Below, one piece after another: positions 16,509 to 24,516 of a DNA stretch of 64,000 nt. Origin of the DNA: Parafrankia elaeagni (GTDB lineage Bacteria; Actinomycetota; Actinomycetes; Frankiales; Frankiaceae); assembly GCF_000374165.1 (NCBI RefSeq), contig NZ_KB893717.1, positions 302,286 to 366,285 on the forward strand, written 5' to 3'. Positions within the stretch are counted from its first letter, which is position 1; each line of letters opens with the position of its first letter. The notes beneath the pieces were generated by a model, which had not been told where the DNA came from, did no database searches, and was given only the letters and a program-made list of their open reading frames with translations. A program made the translations under genes and the position numbers.

Positions 16509-17426
16509 ATGGCCGGCGGTGGTCGGGGAACGGGGCGAGGTGGCGGGGACCGGCGGGGCCCGGCCGGGCGGAGCCGCTCCACGGGGCGGGGCGGGGCGGG
16601 CGGACGACGGCTGACAGACGGCCGGGTGCGGTCGGCGGGCGCCGATCCGGATCTCGCCCGCACGCTCGCCGAGCAGTGGACGGCCGTCGCAGACCATGTG
16701 GACCTGCTGTCCGACGAACAGGTCGTCGGGCCGGCGGCAACTCCCGGGCTGACCATGACCGACCTGATCATCCAGGCCACCAGCCGCGTGCTCGCGCTCG
16801 ACCGGGCGGTACGCGGACTACCGGCGTCTCCTCCCCGGGACGGCGATCCCGAAGCCGGGCGGCAGCCCGCGGATCCGCCCGGCGGGCGGCCCGCCGAGAT
16901 CCGGGCCGAGTTCCGGAACGCGGTCGCAGCCGCGACCGCCGGCCTGACCGACACCGCCGGCCTGGCTGGTACCGCCGGCCTGGCTGGTACCGCCGGCCTG
17001 GCTGGTACCGCCGGCCCGACCGACTCGCCGCTGCCGCCGGAGCCGGAGCCGGGGGACGTCAGGGCCGGCGCGGTCGCGGAGGCGGTGGTGCTCGGCCTGG
17101 GGCTGGGAGCGACGCCGGTCCGCGCCGCGTTGCGTACGACAGTCCGCCTGATCACGGCGCTGCTCGCGCAGCGCGCCCCGGGGCACGCGGTCGAGCTGCG
17201 GGTGCCGCCCTTCGCGGCGGTGCAGATCGTCGAGGGCCCGCGGCACACGCGGGGCACCCCGCCGAACGTGGTCGAGGTCGAGCCGTCGGCTTTCGTCCTG
17301 GTCGCGACAGGCTGTCTCGGCTGGGAGGAGGCGGTGGCCGACGGCCGCATCCGGGCCAGCGGGGAACGGGCCGATCTTCGCTCGCTGCTGCCGCTGAGCC
17401 CACCGCTGCCGCGGCTGCCTGAGTAA
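16509..17426 (+). CDS. Sterol-carrier-type / MDMPI-like family protein
   Basis: 305 residues from the ATG at 16509, preceded by GGGGAGGGGTGG. After a Gly/Arg-rich N-terminus, residues about 50-100 (DLARTLAEQWTAVADHV ... TMTDLIIQATSRVLALDRAV) resemble the DinB/maleylpyruvate-isomerase N-terminal helical fold. The C-terminal 100 residues (ELRVPPFAAVQIVEGPRHTRG ... WEEAVADGRIRASGERADL) resemble the SCP2-like sterol-carrier end. The middle has three GLAGTA repeats coded by an 18-bp tandem repeat. A related gene stands just before purF in other actinobacteria as far as I recall. Function unknown. Confidence 0.65.
   Translation: MAGGGRGTGRGGGDRRGPAGRSRSTGRGGAGGRRLTDGRVRSAGADPDLARTLAEQWTAVADHVDLLSDEQVVGPAATPGLTMTDLIIQATSRVLALDRAVRGLPASPPRDGDPEAGRQPADPPGGRPAEIRAEFRNAVAAATAGLTDTAGLAGTAGLAGTAGLAGTAGPTDSPLPPEPEPGDVRAGAVAEAVVLGLGLGATPVRAALRTTVRLITALLAQRAPGHAVELRVPPFAAVQIVEGPRHTRGTPPNVVEVEPSAFVLVATGCLGWEEAVADGRIRASGERADLRSLLPLSPPLPRLPE
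16953..17006. repeat. 18-bp tandem repeat x3 (codes GLAGTA)
   Basis: Three exact copies of ACCGCCGGCCTGGCTGGT with partial copies on both sides. They encode an Ala/Gly-rich linker between the two domains of the sterol-carrier-type protein; the frame is kept whatever the copy number. Confidence 0.85.
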
Positions 17427-17480
17427 TCAGCGGAGCCACCGTGTAACCAGCGGAGCCACCGTGTAACCAGCGGAGCCACC
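17421..17480. repeat. 20-bp tandem repeat x3 starting at a stop codon
   Basis: Units GAGTAATCAGCGGAGCCACC, then GTGTAACCAGCGGAGCCACC twice. The first unit contains the real TAA stop (17424-17426) of the upstream gene; each later unit carries another TAA. Confidence 0.8.
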
Positions 17481-17851
17481 GCCGGAGCCGTGTCCGGAGC
17501 GGCGGCCAGGCCCGTGGGCGCGCGGCGGCCCGGCCCGCACCTTGTCATCGGGCGTCGGCGGGTTTCTTCGACCGGCGGGACCGCGTTGGCTTTTGTCGTG
17601 CTTTCGCTGTGATTTCCTCGTGGGTCGGCGTCGGAGATCGTGCTCGACCGGCTGATCGGCGTCACCGCTGCTAGCGTTGGTTATGTGGGGAGTCGAGGGC
17701 GGGCGTGAACGTCGGGTGGTCCGAGAAACTTCTCGTGGCTGCCTGTTGATGTGAGCGTTGTCATGTGCGCCCGGGGTAGTACGACATCCGCCGTGAACCC
17801 GACCCGTTCCTCCCGACATCTCGGTCACCCTGACCTCATCTAGGAGACCTG
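17481..17851. other. Upstream region of purF, no gene
   Basis: Less GC-rich than its flanks, particularly around 17560-17780. I find no clear gene, riboswitch or hairpin. It probably holds the purF promoter and a leader; GTTGGTTATGT near 17677 is a possible -10 area but not a firm call. Confidence 0.4.
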
Positions 17852-19552
17852 GTGCCACACGTCGCAGACAGCGACGACTCCGCAGCCTGCCCGGAGTCGA
17901 CCTCGGCCCACCCGCCCGAGTTGCGCGGCGGCTCCCGCCGCGGCGGTCCGGGGCGTGTCGGCCCGCTGCCGCCCGAGCTTCTCGACGACGATCCGGGCCC
18001 GCGCGACGCCTGTGGCGTGTTCGGTGTGTGGGCTCCGGGCGAGGACGTGGCAAACCTCACCTACTACGGCCTTTACGCACTTCAGCACCGCGGCCAGGAA
18101 GCCGCCGGCATCGCCGTCGGCGACGGGCGCACGGTTGTCGTCTTCAAGGAGCTGGGTCTGGTCGCCCAGGTCTTCGACGAGATCACGCTGTCGAGTCTTT
18201 CGGGGCACGTCGCCGTCGGCCACACCCGGTATTCGACGACCGGCTCGTCCACCTGGGAGAACGCGCAGCCGTCGTACCGGACGGCCGGGTTCGGTGGGCC
18301 GATCGCCCTCGGCCACAACGGGAACCTGACGAACATCGTCGAGCTTGCCAGCTCGCTCCACGAGCGCGCGGGCGGTCTCGGGGCGACCACCGACTCGGAC
18401 CTGATCACGGCGATGCTGGCGGAGCATCCGGGGCCCACTCTCGTCGACGCCGCGCTCGCGGTCCTGCCCCGGCTGCAGGGGGCGTTCTCGCTGGCCTTCG
18501 CCGACGCGTCGACGCTGTACGCGGCGCGCGACCCGCACGGCATCCACCCGCTGGTCCTGGGGCAGCTCGAGGACCGGCCGGCGGGTGCCTGGATCGTCGC
18601 CAGCGAGACGGCCGCGCTGGACATCGTGGGCGCCCGGTTCGTCCGCGAGATCGAGCCCGGTGAACTGGTGATCATCGACGCCGCGGGCCCGCGCTCACTG
18701 CGGTTCGCCGAGGCGGACCGGCATGTCTGCCTGTTCGAGTACGTCTACCTCGCCCGGCCCGACACGACGATCGGCGGCCGGTCGGTGCACGCGACCAGGG
18801 TCGAGGTGGGGCGGCGGCTGGCGCGCGAGGCGCCCGCCGAGGCCGATCTGGTGATCCCGGTGCCGCAGTCCGGGGTGCCGGCGGCGGTCGGGTTCGCCGA
18901 GGCGTCCGGCATCCCCTTCGGGGAGGGGCTGGTCAAGAACTCCTACGTGGGACGGACGTTCATCCAACCGTCGCAGACGATCCGCCAGCGGGGGATCCGG
19001 CTCAAGCTCAACCCGCTGCGGGATGTGATCGAAGGCCGGCGTCTTGTCGTCGTGGACGACTCGATCGTGCGCGGCAACACCCAACGAGCGCTGATCCGGA
19101 TGCTGCGCGAGGCAGGGGCGACCGAGGTGCACGTGCGCATCTCCTCGCCGCCGGTGCGGTGGCCCTGTTTCTACGGCATCGACTTCGCCACCCGGTCCGA
19201 GCTGATCGCCAGTGGCAGCGGCGTGGAGGAGATCCGCGAGTCGCTCGGCGCGGACTCGCTGGCCTATGTCTCGCTCGAGGAGCTGGTCGAGGCCTCCGAG
19301 CAGCCCGCGGACGCGCTGTGCCGGGCCTGCTTCGACGGCATCTACCCTGTTCCGCTGGCCGATGCGGACAAGCTGGGCAAGCACCGGCTTGAGTCGTTCG
19401 GCCCGGCGACCACGGAAGAGGTCATCGCCCAGGCGGTGCGGGCACGGGTGACACTCGGCATGAACGGGGCCGACCCGTCACCGGACAGCCACGACGCCGA
19501 CATCGAGCCGGTGCCGCTCGTGCCGACCCGGACAACCGGAGGTTCCCTGTGA
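17852..19552 (+). CDS. purF: Amidophosphoribosyltransferase
   Basis: 566 residues. Catalyses the first step of purine synthesis: PRPP plus glutamine to 5-phosphoribosylamine. The GTG start follows AGGAG. A long N-terminal propeptide ends before the catalytic Cys54 in ACGVFGVW, and the class II glutaminase domain follows (LQHRGQEAAGI, HTRYSTTG, GHNGNL). The phosphoribosyltransferase domain has the PRPP loop VVVDDSIVRGNT. Cysteines in RWPCFYGIDF and CRACFDG fit the Bacillus-type enzyme with an Fe-S cluster. The stop overlaps the purM start by four bases (GTGA), so the two form an operon. Confidence 0.97.
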   Translation: MPHVADSDDSAACPESTSAHPPELRGGSRRGGPGRVGPLPPELLDDDPGPRDACGVFGVWAPGEDVANLTYYGLYALQHRGQEAAGIAVGDGRTVVVFKELGLVAQVFDEITLSSLSGHVAVGHTRYSTTGSSTWENAQPSYRTAGFGGPIALGHNGNLTNIVELASSLHERAGGLGATTDSDLITAMLAEHPGPTLVDAALAVLPRLQGAFSLAFADASTLYAARDPHGIHPLVLGQLEDRPAGAWIVASETAALDIVGARFVREIEPGELVIIDAAGPRSLRFAEADRHVCLFEYVYLARPDTTIGGRSVHATRVEVGRRLAREAPAEADLVIPVPQSGVPAAVGFAEASGIPFGEGLVKNSYVGRTFIQPSQTIRQRGIRLKLNPLRDVIEGRRLVVVDDSIVRGNTQRALIRMLREAGATEVHVRISSPPVRWPCFYGIDFATRSELIASGSGVEEIRESLGADSLAYVSLEELVEASEQPADALCRACFDGIYPVPLADADKLGKHRLESFGPATTEEVIAQAVRARVTLGMNGADPSPDSHDADIEPVPLVPTRTTGGSL

Positions 19553-20685
19553 CCGGCGCCGTCACCGATGGCGCCGGAGGTTCGGCGCGCTCGGTCTCCT
19601 ACCGGGACGCCGGGGTCGACGTCGAGGCCGGTGACCGGGCCGTGCAGCTGATGCGTCAGCACGTCGCGCGGGCGACCCGCCCTGAGGTGGTCGGCTCGCT
19701 CGGCGGTTTCGCGGGCCTGTTCGCGCTGGACGTCGCCCGGTACCGCCGCCCGCTGCTGGCTTCGTCCACGGACGGTGTCGGCACGAAGATCGCTGTTGCC
19801 AGGGCGATGGACACCCACGACACGGTGGGCATCGACCTGGTCGCCATGGTGGTCGACGACCTTGTGGTGTGCGGTGCGGAGCCGCTGTTCCTGCTCGACT
19901 ACATCGCCTGCGGCTCCCTCGAACCCGGCCGGATCGCCTCGATCGTCTCCGGGATCGCCTCCGGCTGCGAACAGGCGGGCTGCGCGCTGGTGGGCGGTGA
20001 GACCGCCGAGCACCCCGGCCTCATGGGAAACGACGACTACGACCTGGCCGCGACGGGGGTCGGGGTCGTCGAGGCCGACGCCGTGCTCGGGCCGGAGCTG
20101 GTCCGGCCGGGGGACGTGGTGGTCGCGATGGCGTCATCCGGTCTCCACTCCAACGGCTTCTCGCTGGTACGGCACATCCTGTTCGGTCCGGTTGAGCCTG
20201 ACCAGCCCGGAGGCGTCTCCGCTGCGGGCCGGGAGCTTCTGGCCGGGTACGAGGAGGCCCTGGGCGGCACTGTCGGGCAGGCGCTGCTCGCGCCGACCCG
20301 GATCTACGCCCGGGACTGTCTTGCCGTGAACGCGGCCGCCCAGGTGCATGCCTTCGCCCACATCACCGGTGGCGGGCTCGCGGCGAACCTGGCCCGGGTG
20401 ATCCCACCCGGCGCGGTCGCCACGGTGGAACGCTCCACCTGGCGCCCGCCCGCGGTGTTCGGCTTCCTCGCCGAGCGCGGCGGTGTCAGTGAAGCCGACA
20501 TGGAGGCCACGTTCAACCAGGGCGTTGGAATGGTCGCAGTGGTCGCCGCCGACGACGCGGCGGCTGTGGTGCGTCTGTTGACGGACCGGGGGGTGGTCGC
20601 CTGGATCGCGGGCGGCATCGAGGCCCAGCCCGATGGTGGGGAGCCGCAGAGCGGTTCGGCGCGTCTCGTCGGCGCCTACCGCTGA
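19549..20685 (+). CDS. purM: Phosphoribosylformylglycinamidine cyclo-ligase (AIR synthetase)
   Basis: 378 residues. It closes the imidazole ring: FGAM plus ATP gives AIR, step five of purine synthesis. SYRDAGVDVEAGDRAVQLM is the conserved start, followed by ASSTDGVGTKI, GIDLVAMVVDDL, the family glycine-rich GGETAEHPGLM and HITGGGLAANLARV near the end. Length is slightly above E. coli PurM because of a short N-terminal extension and a longer C-terminus. The GTG start lies inside the purF stop (GTGA), indicating coupled translation. Confidence 0.97.
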   Translation: MTGAVTDGAGGSARSVSYRDAGVDVEAGDRAVQLMRQHVARATRPEVVGSLGGFAGLFALDVARYRRPLLASSTDGVGTKIAVARAMDTHDTVGIDLVAMVVDDLVVCGAEPLFLLDYIACGSLEPGRIASIVSGIASGCEQAGCALVGGETAEHPGLMGNDDYDLAATGVGVVEADAVLGPELVRPGDVVVAMASSGLHSNGFSLVRHILFGPVEPDQPGGVSAAGRELLAGYEEALGGTVGQALLAPTRIYARDCLAVNAAAQVHAFAHITGGGLAANLARVIPPGAVATVERSTWRPPAVFGFLAERGGVSEADMEATFNQGVGMVAVVAADDAAAVVRLLTDRGVVAWIAGGIEAQPDGGEPQSGSARLVGAYR

Positions 20686-21059
20686 CAGGGAGCACCGCGC
20701 GCGGCCCGGGAGATCGGCCTGTCGGGATCGGCGGGACACGGTCTCTCGCGCCACGTGCCGCCCCGCCGTTGTGCGGGCGCCGCGCGCGCGCGGATCCGGA
20801 CCGCCCCCCGCAACCGATGGTGAATGGTCGCAGGTCATTGCCGTGGGAGCCTCCTCGGCCGGAAAGATCCTGACCTTCGGAACTCTAGACCGCGACACCG
20901 ACAGTTCCGCCCAGATCAGTTTCGAGGCCCGGTGTGCCCGTACAAGACGGGCGTACCGGACTCGACCTCCGACACCCATGGCCACCTGAGGCCAGGCGGC
21001 CATGGCCTGCCCACCCGGTGTCACCCGGAAGGGCGGCATCGGCCGGGGCGGCCCCGGAC
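20686..21059. other. Gene-free region between purM and the DUF3073 gene
   Basis: The two genes converge here. I see no gene and no strong hairpin. Around 20820-20900 the sequence is less GC-rich, without a recognisable element. Confidence 0.4.
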
Positions 21060-21269
21060 TCAGCGGGATGAGCGGTGCTCGTCCTCATCGTCCAGGTATG
21101 AGTCGTAACCGTATTCGTCATCCGAGTACGGTTCGTCGCTCTCGGTCTCCCGCGATGGAGTACCCGCGCCCAGATCCGCCTTCAACCGGTCGAGATCCAT
21201 ACTGGGCGAGTTGTACTTGAGCTCGCGGGCGACTTTCGTCTGCTTGGCCTTCGCTCGGCCGCGCCCCAT
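21060..21269 (-). CDS. DUF3073 family small acidic protein
   Basis: 69 residues. The conserved N-terminus MGRGRAKAKQTKVARELKY is basic, and the C-terminal half is strongly acidic and Tyr-rich (PYSDDEYGYDSYLDDEDE). This is the pattern of DUF3073, a family confined to actinobacteria and generally next to purM. No enzyme motif; function unknown. The charge split suggests a nucleic acid- or ribosome-associated role, which is inference. Confidence 0.9.
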   Translation of the reverse strand: MGRGRAKAKQTKVARELKYNSPSMDLDRLKADLGAGTPSRETESDEPYSDDEYGYDSYLDDEDEHRSSR

Positions 21270-21554
21270 GGCTCGACCCCCTCGAACATGACGACGGGGA
21301 CCCGCCCCGGTGCTCTCACTGTCTCGTGCTTCCCGAGACTACAGGGATCGCAGCCCACTCGGCACGCCAACCCGACAGTTACCTGTCGTCGGACAACAGA
21401 AAGAAGATCCCCGGAGGCTCCAGGGCGCCCCCGGGACCCCCTGACAGCGGGCACGCGGGCCCCCGGAGAGGGCATGGATGTGCTCATCGTCACGCTCTCC
21501 TGATCGCGGTGGGGCACCCGGCGCGGCGCCGGTGGCCGTCGGGCGCCCCGCCGG

Positions 21555-22670
21555 TCACGGGAGTATCGGGCCGGGGACGAGGATGCCCCGCAGACGGCCG
21601 ATATCGGCCATCCGGCGCCGGGCGAACCGGCCCGCGGCGACCTCCGGCGTGACGCCCTCCGCCTCCGCCAGCCGAAGGACGTCCCCGGTCGTGTCGAAGA
21701 TCCGGCCGGCGCGTGCCCTGGCCCGTTCCGGGGAGTACCCCTCGATCTCGTCGGCGACCTGGATGAGGCCGCCCGCGTTGACCACGAAGTCCGGCGCGTA
21801 CAGCACGCCCGCGTCGGCGAGCACCTTGGCGACCCCGGGGTCGGCGAGCTGGTTGTTGGCGCCGCCGCAGACGATCCCCGCCCGCATCCGCGGCACGACG
21901 TCGTGGTCCAGCACGCCGCCCAGCGCGCAGGGGGCGTAGATGTCGACGTCCGCCCGGATCAGCTCTCCGGGGTCGGCGACCGCCCGGACCTCGGGATGCC
22001 GGGCCAGGACGCGCCGTACGGCGGCCGGATCGGTGTCGCCGACCAGGACTGCCGCCCCGGCGTCCACCAGGTGCTCCACGAGGCGCTGACCGACCTTGCC
22101 GACCCCGCTGACGGCAACCCGGCGGCCGGTCAGCTCCGGTGTCCCCCATCGGTGCCGGGCACAGGCGCGCATGCCCTGGAAGACGCCGTAGGCGGTGAGC
22201 ACACCCGAGTCTCCCGAGCCGCCGTGGGCGGGCGACCGGCCTGTCGCCCAGCGGGTCTCACGGGCCACCACGTCCATGTCCTCGACGTAGGTACCCACGT
22301 CGCAGGCGGTGATGTACCGGCCGCCGAGGGAGGCGACGAACCGCCCGTAGGCCCGCAGCAGCGCCTCGCTCTTGTCGCGCGACGGGTCGCCGAGGATCAC
22401 CGCCTTGCCGCCGCCGAGATCCAGGCCGGCGCAGGCGGCCTTGTAGGCCATCGCGCGGGAGAGTGCGAGGGCGTCGGCCAGTGCGGACGCCTCGTCCGGA
22501 TAGGCGTGGAACCGGGTGCCGCCGAGCGCCGGCCCGAGCGCGGTCGAGTAGACCGCGATGATGGCGCGCAGGCCACTGGCCTGATCGGAGCAGAACATCA
22601 CCTGCTCGTGCTCCGCGCCGGCGCCGAACACCGATGAGGCCACCGTGGGCGTGTCGACCTCCGATGACAT
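21555..22670 (-). CDS. vdh: Glu/Leu/Phe/Val dehydrogenase, valine-dehydrogenase type
   Basis: 371 residues from the ATG at 22670, preceded by GGAGAGGAGAGG; the longer frame to 22838 has a Pro/Arg-rich, non-homologous start. The enzyme deaminates a branched-chain or aromatic amino acid with NAD+. Visible are LGGTRFHAY and [14 protein letters not shown] (the catalytic Lys), [18 protein letters not shown], the NAD-binding [17 protein letters not shown], and [11 protein letters not shown] with [15 protein letters not shown] near the end. The same position relative to purM, DUF3073 and bldC is known for Streptomyces vdh, which supports the valine assignment; leucine or phenylalanine remains possible. 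Confidence 0.88.
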   Translation of the reverse strand: MSSEVDTPTVASSVFGAGAEHEQVMFCSDQASGLRAIIAVYSTALGPALGGTRFHAYPDEASALADALALSRAMAYKAACAGLDLGGGKAVILGDPSRDKSEALLRAYGRFVASLGGRYITACDVGTYVEDMDVVARETRWATGRSPAHGGSGDSGVLTAYGVFQGMRACARHRWGTPELTGRRVAVSGVGKVGQRLVEHLVDAGAAVLVGDTDPAAVRRVLARHPEVRAVADPGELIRADVDIYAPCALGGVLDHDVVPRMRAGIVCGGANNQLADPGVAKVLADAGVLYAPDFVVNAGGLIQVADEIEGYSPERARARAGRIFDTTGDVLRLAEAEGVTPEVAAGRFARRRMADIGRLRGILVPGPILP

Positions 22671-23076
22671 GGCTGCCTCTCCTCTCCGCGGGCGGTGCGG
22701 TGCGGTGCGGTGTGCGGGCCGCGGAGGGGGCGGGGCAGGGCGCGGGGCCGCGGGCTCCGCCAGTCGTTTCCGGCCGAACATACGGGCCTCCCGCTTCGCC
22801 TCCCGCCGCGCCGGCGCGCAGCGCGCGCACGCGGCCACCCCCCGTCCGCGCGAGGGCAGTGGCCTTTCGGTGGGTGGGCGGCACCCGCCCGGAAACAGTT
22901 CACCGGGCCAGGCCGGCGAGATGCCGGACCTCTCACCGCCGTCCGGCCCGTCCCGCCCCTGGTCCGTGCCAGGATCGGAGGCATGCCAGCATCCAGGGGC
23001 ATGTCAGCACCCGTACCGGTGCCCTGCCGGCGGGCGACCGGTCCGGTCGCCGCCGTGCCGGCAGCCAGTCCCGCCC
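22671..23076. other. Divergent promoter region of vdh and the next gene, no gene seen
   Basis: Very GC-rich, with GCGGTGCGGTGCGGTGTGCGG microrepeats at about 22690-22712. I see no convincing -10 or -35. Open frames here are composition artefacts. Confidence 0.35.
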
Positions 23077-23922
23077 ATGCCGGGTTCTAGGGTGCCCGTC
23101 GTCTCGCCCGCGGCGTACCTGCGGATCTACGAGCCACTGGCGGCCTTCCCGCCCTCCGACCGGGTGCGGTGGCAGCGCTACGCCGCGTCCGGCCCGCCCT
23201 CGAGCCGTGCGGGTGCCCGGCGCGAACGGGTGGTGGCGCTGGTGGCCACCGTCCGGCCGTCGCTGGATGTCGCCGACGAGTCCGCGTTCATCCAGTGGGT
23301 GGACGGACTGATGTTCGTCTGCCCGTGGTCGACGCAGCTGCGCGTGTGGCAGGCGGCCAGGGAGTTCCGGGGGCAGATGCCGGAGCGGGTCGCGGAGGCG
23401 TTCCTGCCGCGCCGGCTGGCGGACCCGGCCGAGGTCGAGCTCGATCGGTGGAAGGCGCGCCGGCCCGAGATCAAGCTGCATGTCCAGACCTGTACCTGGA
23501 TGGTGCCCCCGACCTGGTTCGTGCTGTTCGACCCGGCCGAGCGCGCACTGATCACCGGCGACAACGCCGACCGTTCCATGATCTATCGGACGACGATGAG
23601 CCTCGCCCGCCGCCGGATCGGCCGCGCGGTGGAGGCGATGGAGACCCTCCGGTCGGGGACCGCGAACGTCCCCGCGATCGAAGGCGTCGCCGAGCTGGCC
23701 CGTTGGCTGGGGTCCTTCCATCCGCAGAGCAGGGTTGAACTGGACTACGACGGACTAGTTGACCTGCTCGACGACGACATGCTTCGACGGGACACCTCGG
23801 TCGAGGACATCGTCGAAGCGGTCAGTGCGTTACGCCGAGGGCGAACAGACCTTGCGGTCGAGGCGTACGAACGCGTGCTGATCAGGTGGAGACCCCTGCA
23901 GTCACGGGAATCCGCCAGCTGA
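23077..23922 (+). CDS. Conserved actinobacterial protein of unknown function (between vdh and bldC)
   Basis: 281 residues from the ATG at 23077; a GTG at 23092 is an equally possible start. No known domain that I can name. The sequence is well structured: VSPAAYLRIYEPLAAFPPSDR at the N-terminus, a central WMVPPTWFVLFDPAERAL, and an acidic C-terminal segment YDGLVDLLDDDMLRRDTSVEDIVEAVSALRRG. There is no signal peptide or membrane helix, so it is probably cytoplasmic. A homologous gene of the same type lies at this position in Streptomyces as far as I remember. Its place next to bldC may be meaningful but is not explained. Confidence 0.8.
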   Translation: MPGSRVPVVSPAAYLRIYEPLAAFPPSDRVRWQRYAASGPPSSRAGARRERVVALVATVRPSLDVADESAFIQWVDGLMFVCPWSTQLRVWQAAREFRGQMPERVAEAFLPRRLADPAEVELDRWKARRPEIKLHVQTCTWMVPPTWFVLFDPAERALITGDNADRSMIYRTTMSLARRRIGRAVEAMETLRSGTANVPAIEGVAELARWLGSFHPQSRVELDYDGLVDLLDDDMLRRDTSVEDIVEAVSALRRGRTDLAVEAYERVLIRWRPLQSRESAS

Positions 23923-24075
23923 TCGGCGCCTCCTGTTAGCGCAGCGTTGCACTCCGCTTCGGACGAGCTGTGACTAGTCAGCAGATGGTCCTGACGTGCC
24001 ATGTCCGAAATGCCCCCGAAGGATGCACGATCTGTATGGGACGGAGCGACGCTCTGTGACGGGAGGCCAACGCAA

Positions 24076-24282
24076 ATGACGACGAGAACGCCGGATGCCG
24101 AGCCGCTGCTGACGCCCGCCGAAGTTGCCACGATGTTTCGGGTGGACCCGAAGACCGTGACCAGGTGGGCGAAGGCCGGAAAGCTGACCTCGATCCGGAC
24201 TCTGGGCGGGCACCGCCGGTACCGCGAGGCCGAGGTGCGGGCCCTGCTGAAGGGGGTTCCGAGCATCGGTAGCGACATCTGA
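24076..24282 (+). CDS. bldC: BldC, MerR-like developmental DNA-binding protein
   Basis: 68 residues, the same length as Streptomyces BldC. The ATG at 24076 follows GGGAGG; the frame upstream is rejected. LLTPAEVATMFRVDPKTVTRWA is the helix-turn-helix and LGGHRRYREAEVRALL the wing and terminal helix of the MerR-type domain, without an effector or dimerisation part. BldC binds cooperatively as head-to-tail oligomers at direct repeats and controls entry into development in Streptomyces. Near identity with the Streptomyces protein over the first 60 residues makes the call firm; only the last residues differ. Confidence 0.96.
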   Translation: MTTRTPDAEPLLTPAEVATMFRVDPKTVTRWAKAGKLTSIRTLGGHRRYREAEVRALLKGVPSIGSDI

Positions 24283-24443
24283 GACCGGCGCCGACTCGGC
24301 GCTGATGGAGGCGTCCTGGTAAGTCCAGGCGTTCGGCGGCGGCCCGGCCGGGCTTCGAGCCCCAAGGCCGGAACCGCCACCTGAGCGGACGTCCCATAGC
24401 GATATTTTCCACCGCTCCGGGAGGGCGGTGGTGGTTCGCGTGT

Positions 24444-24483
24444 CGAAACCGACGGGCAGCAGCCACGCTGCCCGTCGGTTTCG
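24444..24483 (+). terminator. Strong intrinsic terminator after bldC
   Basis: Perfect 17-bp stem (CGAAACCGACGGGCAGC at 24444-24460, complement at 24467-24483) with a 6-base loop, followed by TACGTTTTC. A smaller hairpin (CCACCGC/GCGGTGG, 24409-24431) precedes it. It separates bldC from the esterase gene starting at 24517. Confidence 0.88.
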
Positions 24484-24516
24484 TACGTTTTCGGCGCACG
24501 TGTAAGGATTAGACGT

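Noticed and set aside
16400-17665. N-terminal extension of the GHKL ATPase frame
   Set aside because: It overlaps the divergent gene with a good ribosome binding site; the extension is Ser/Pro/Arg-rich without conserved motifs, and the GTG at 16399 directly precedes the conserved domain.
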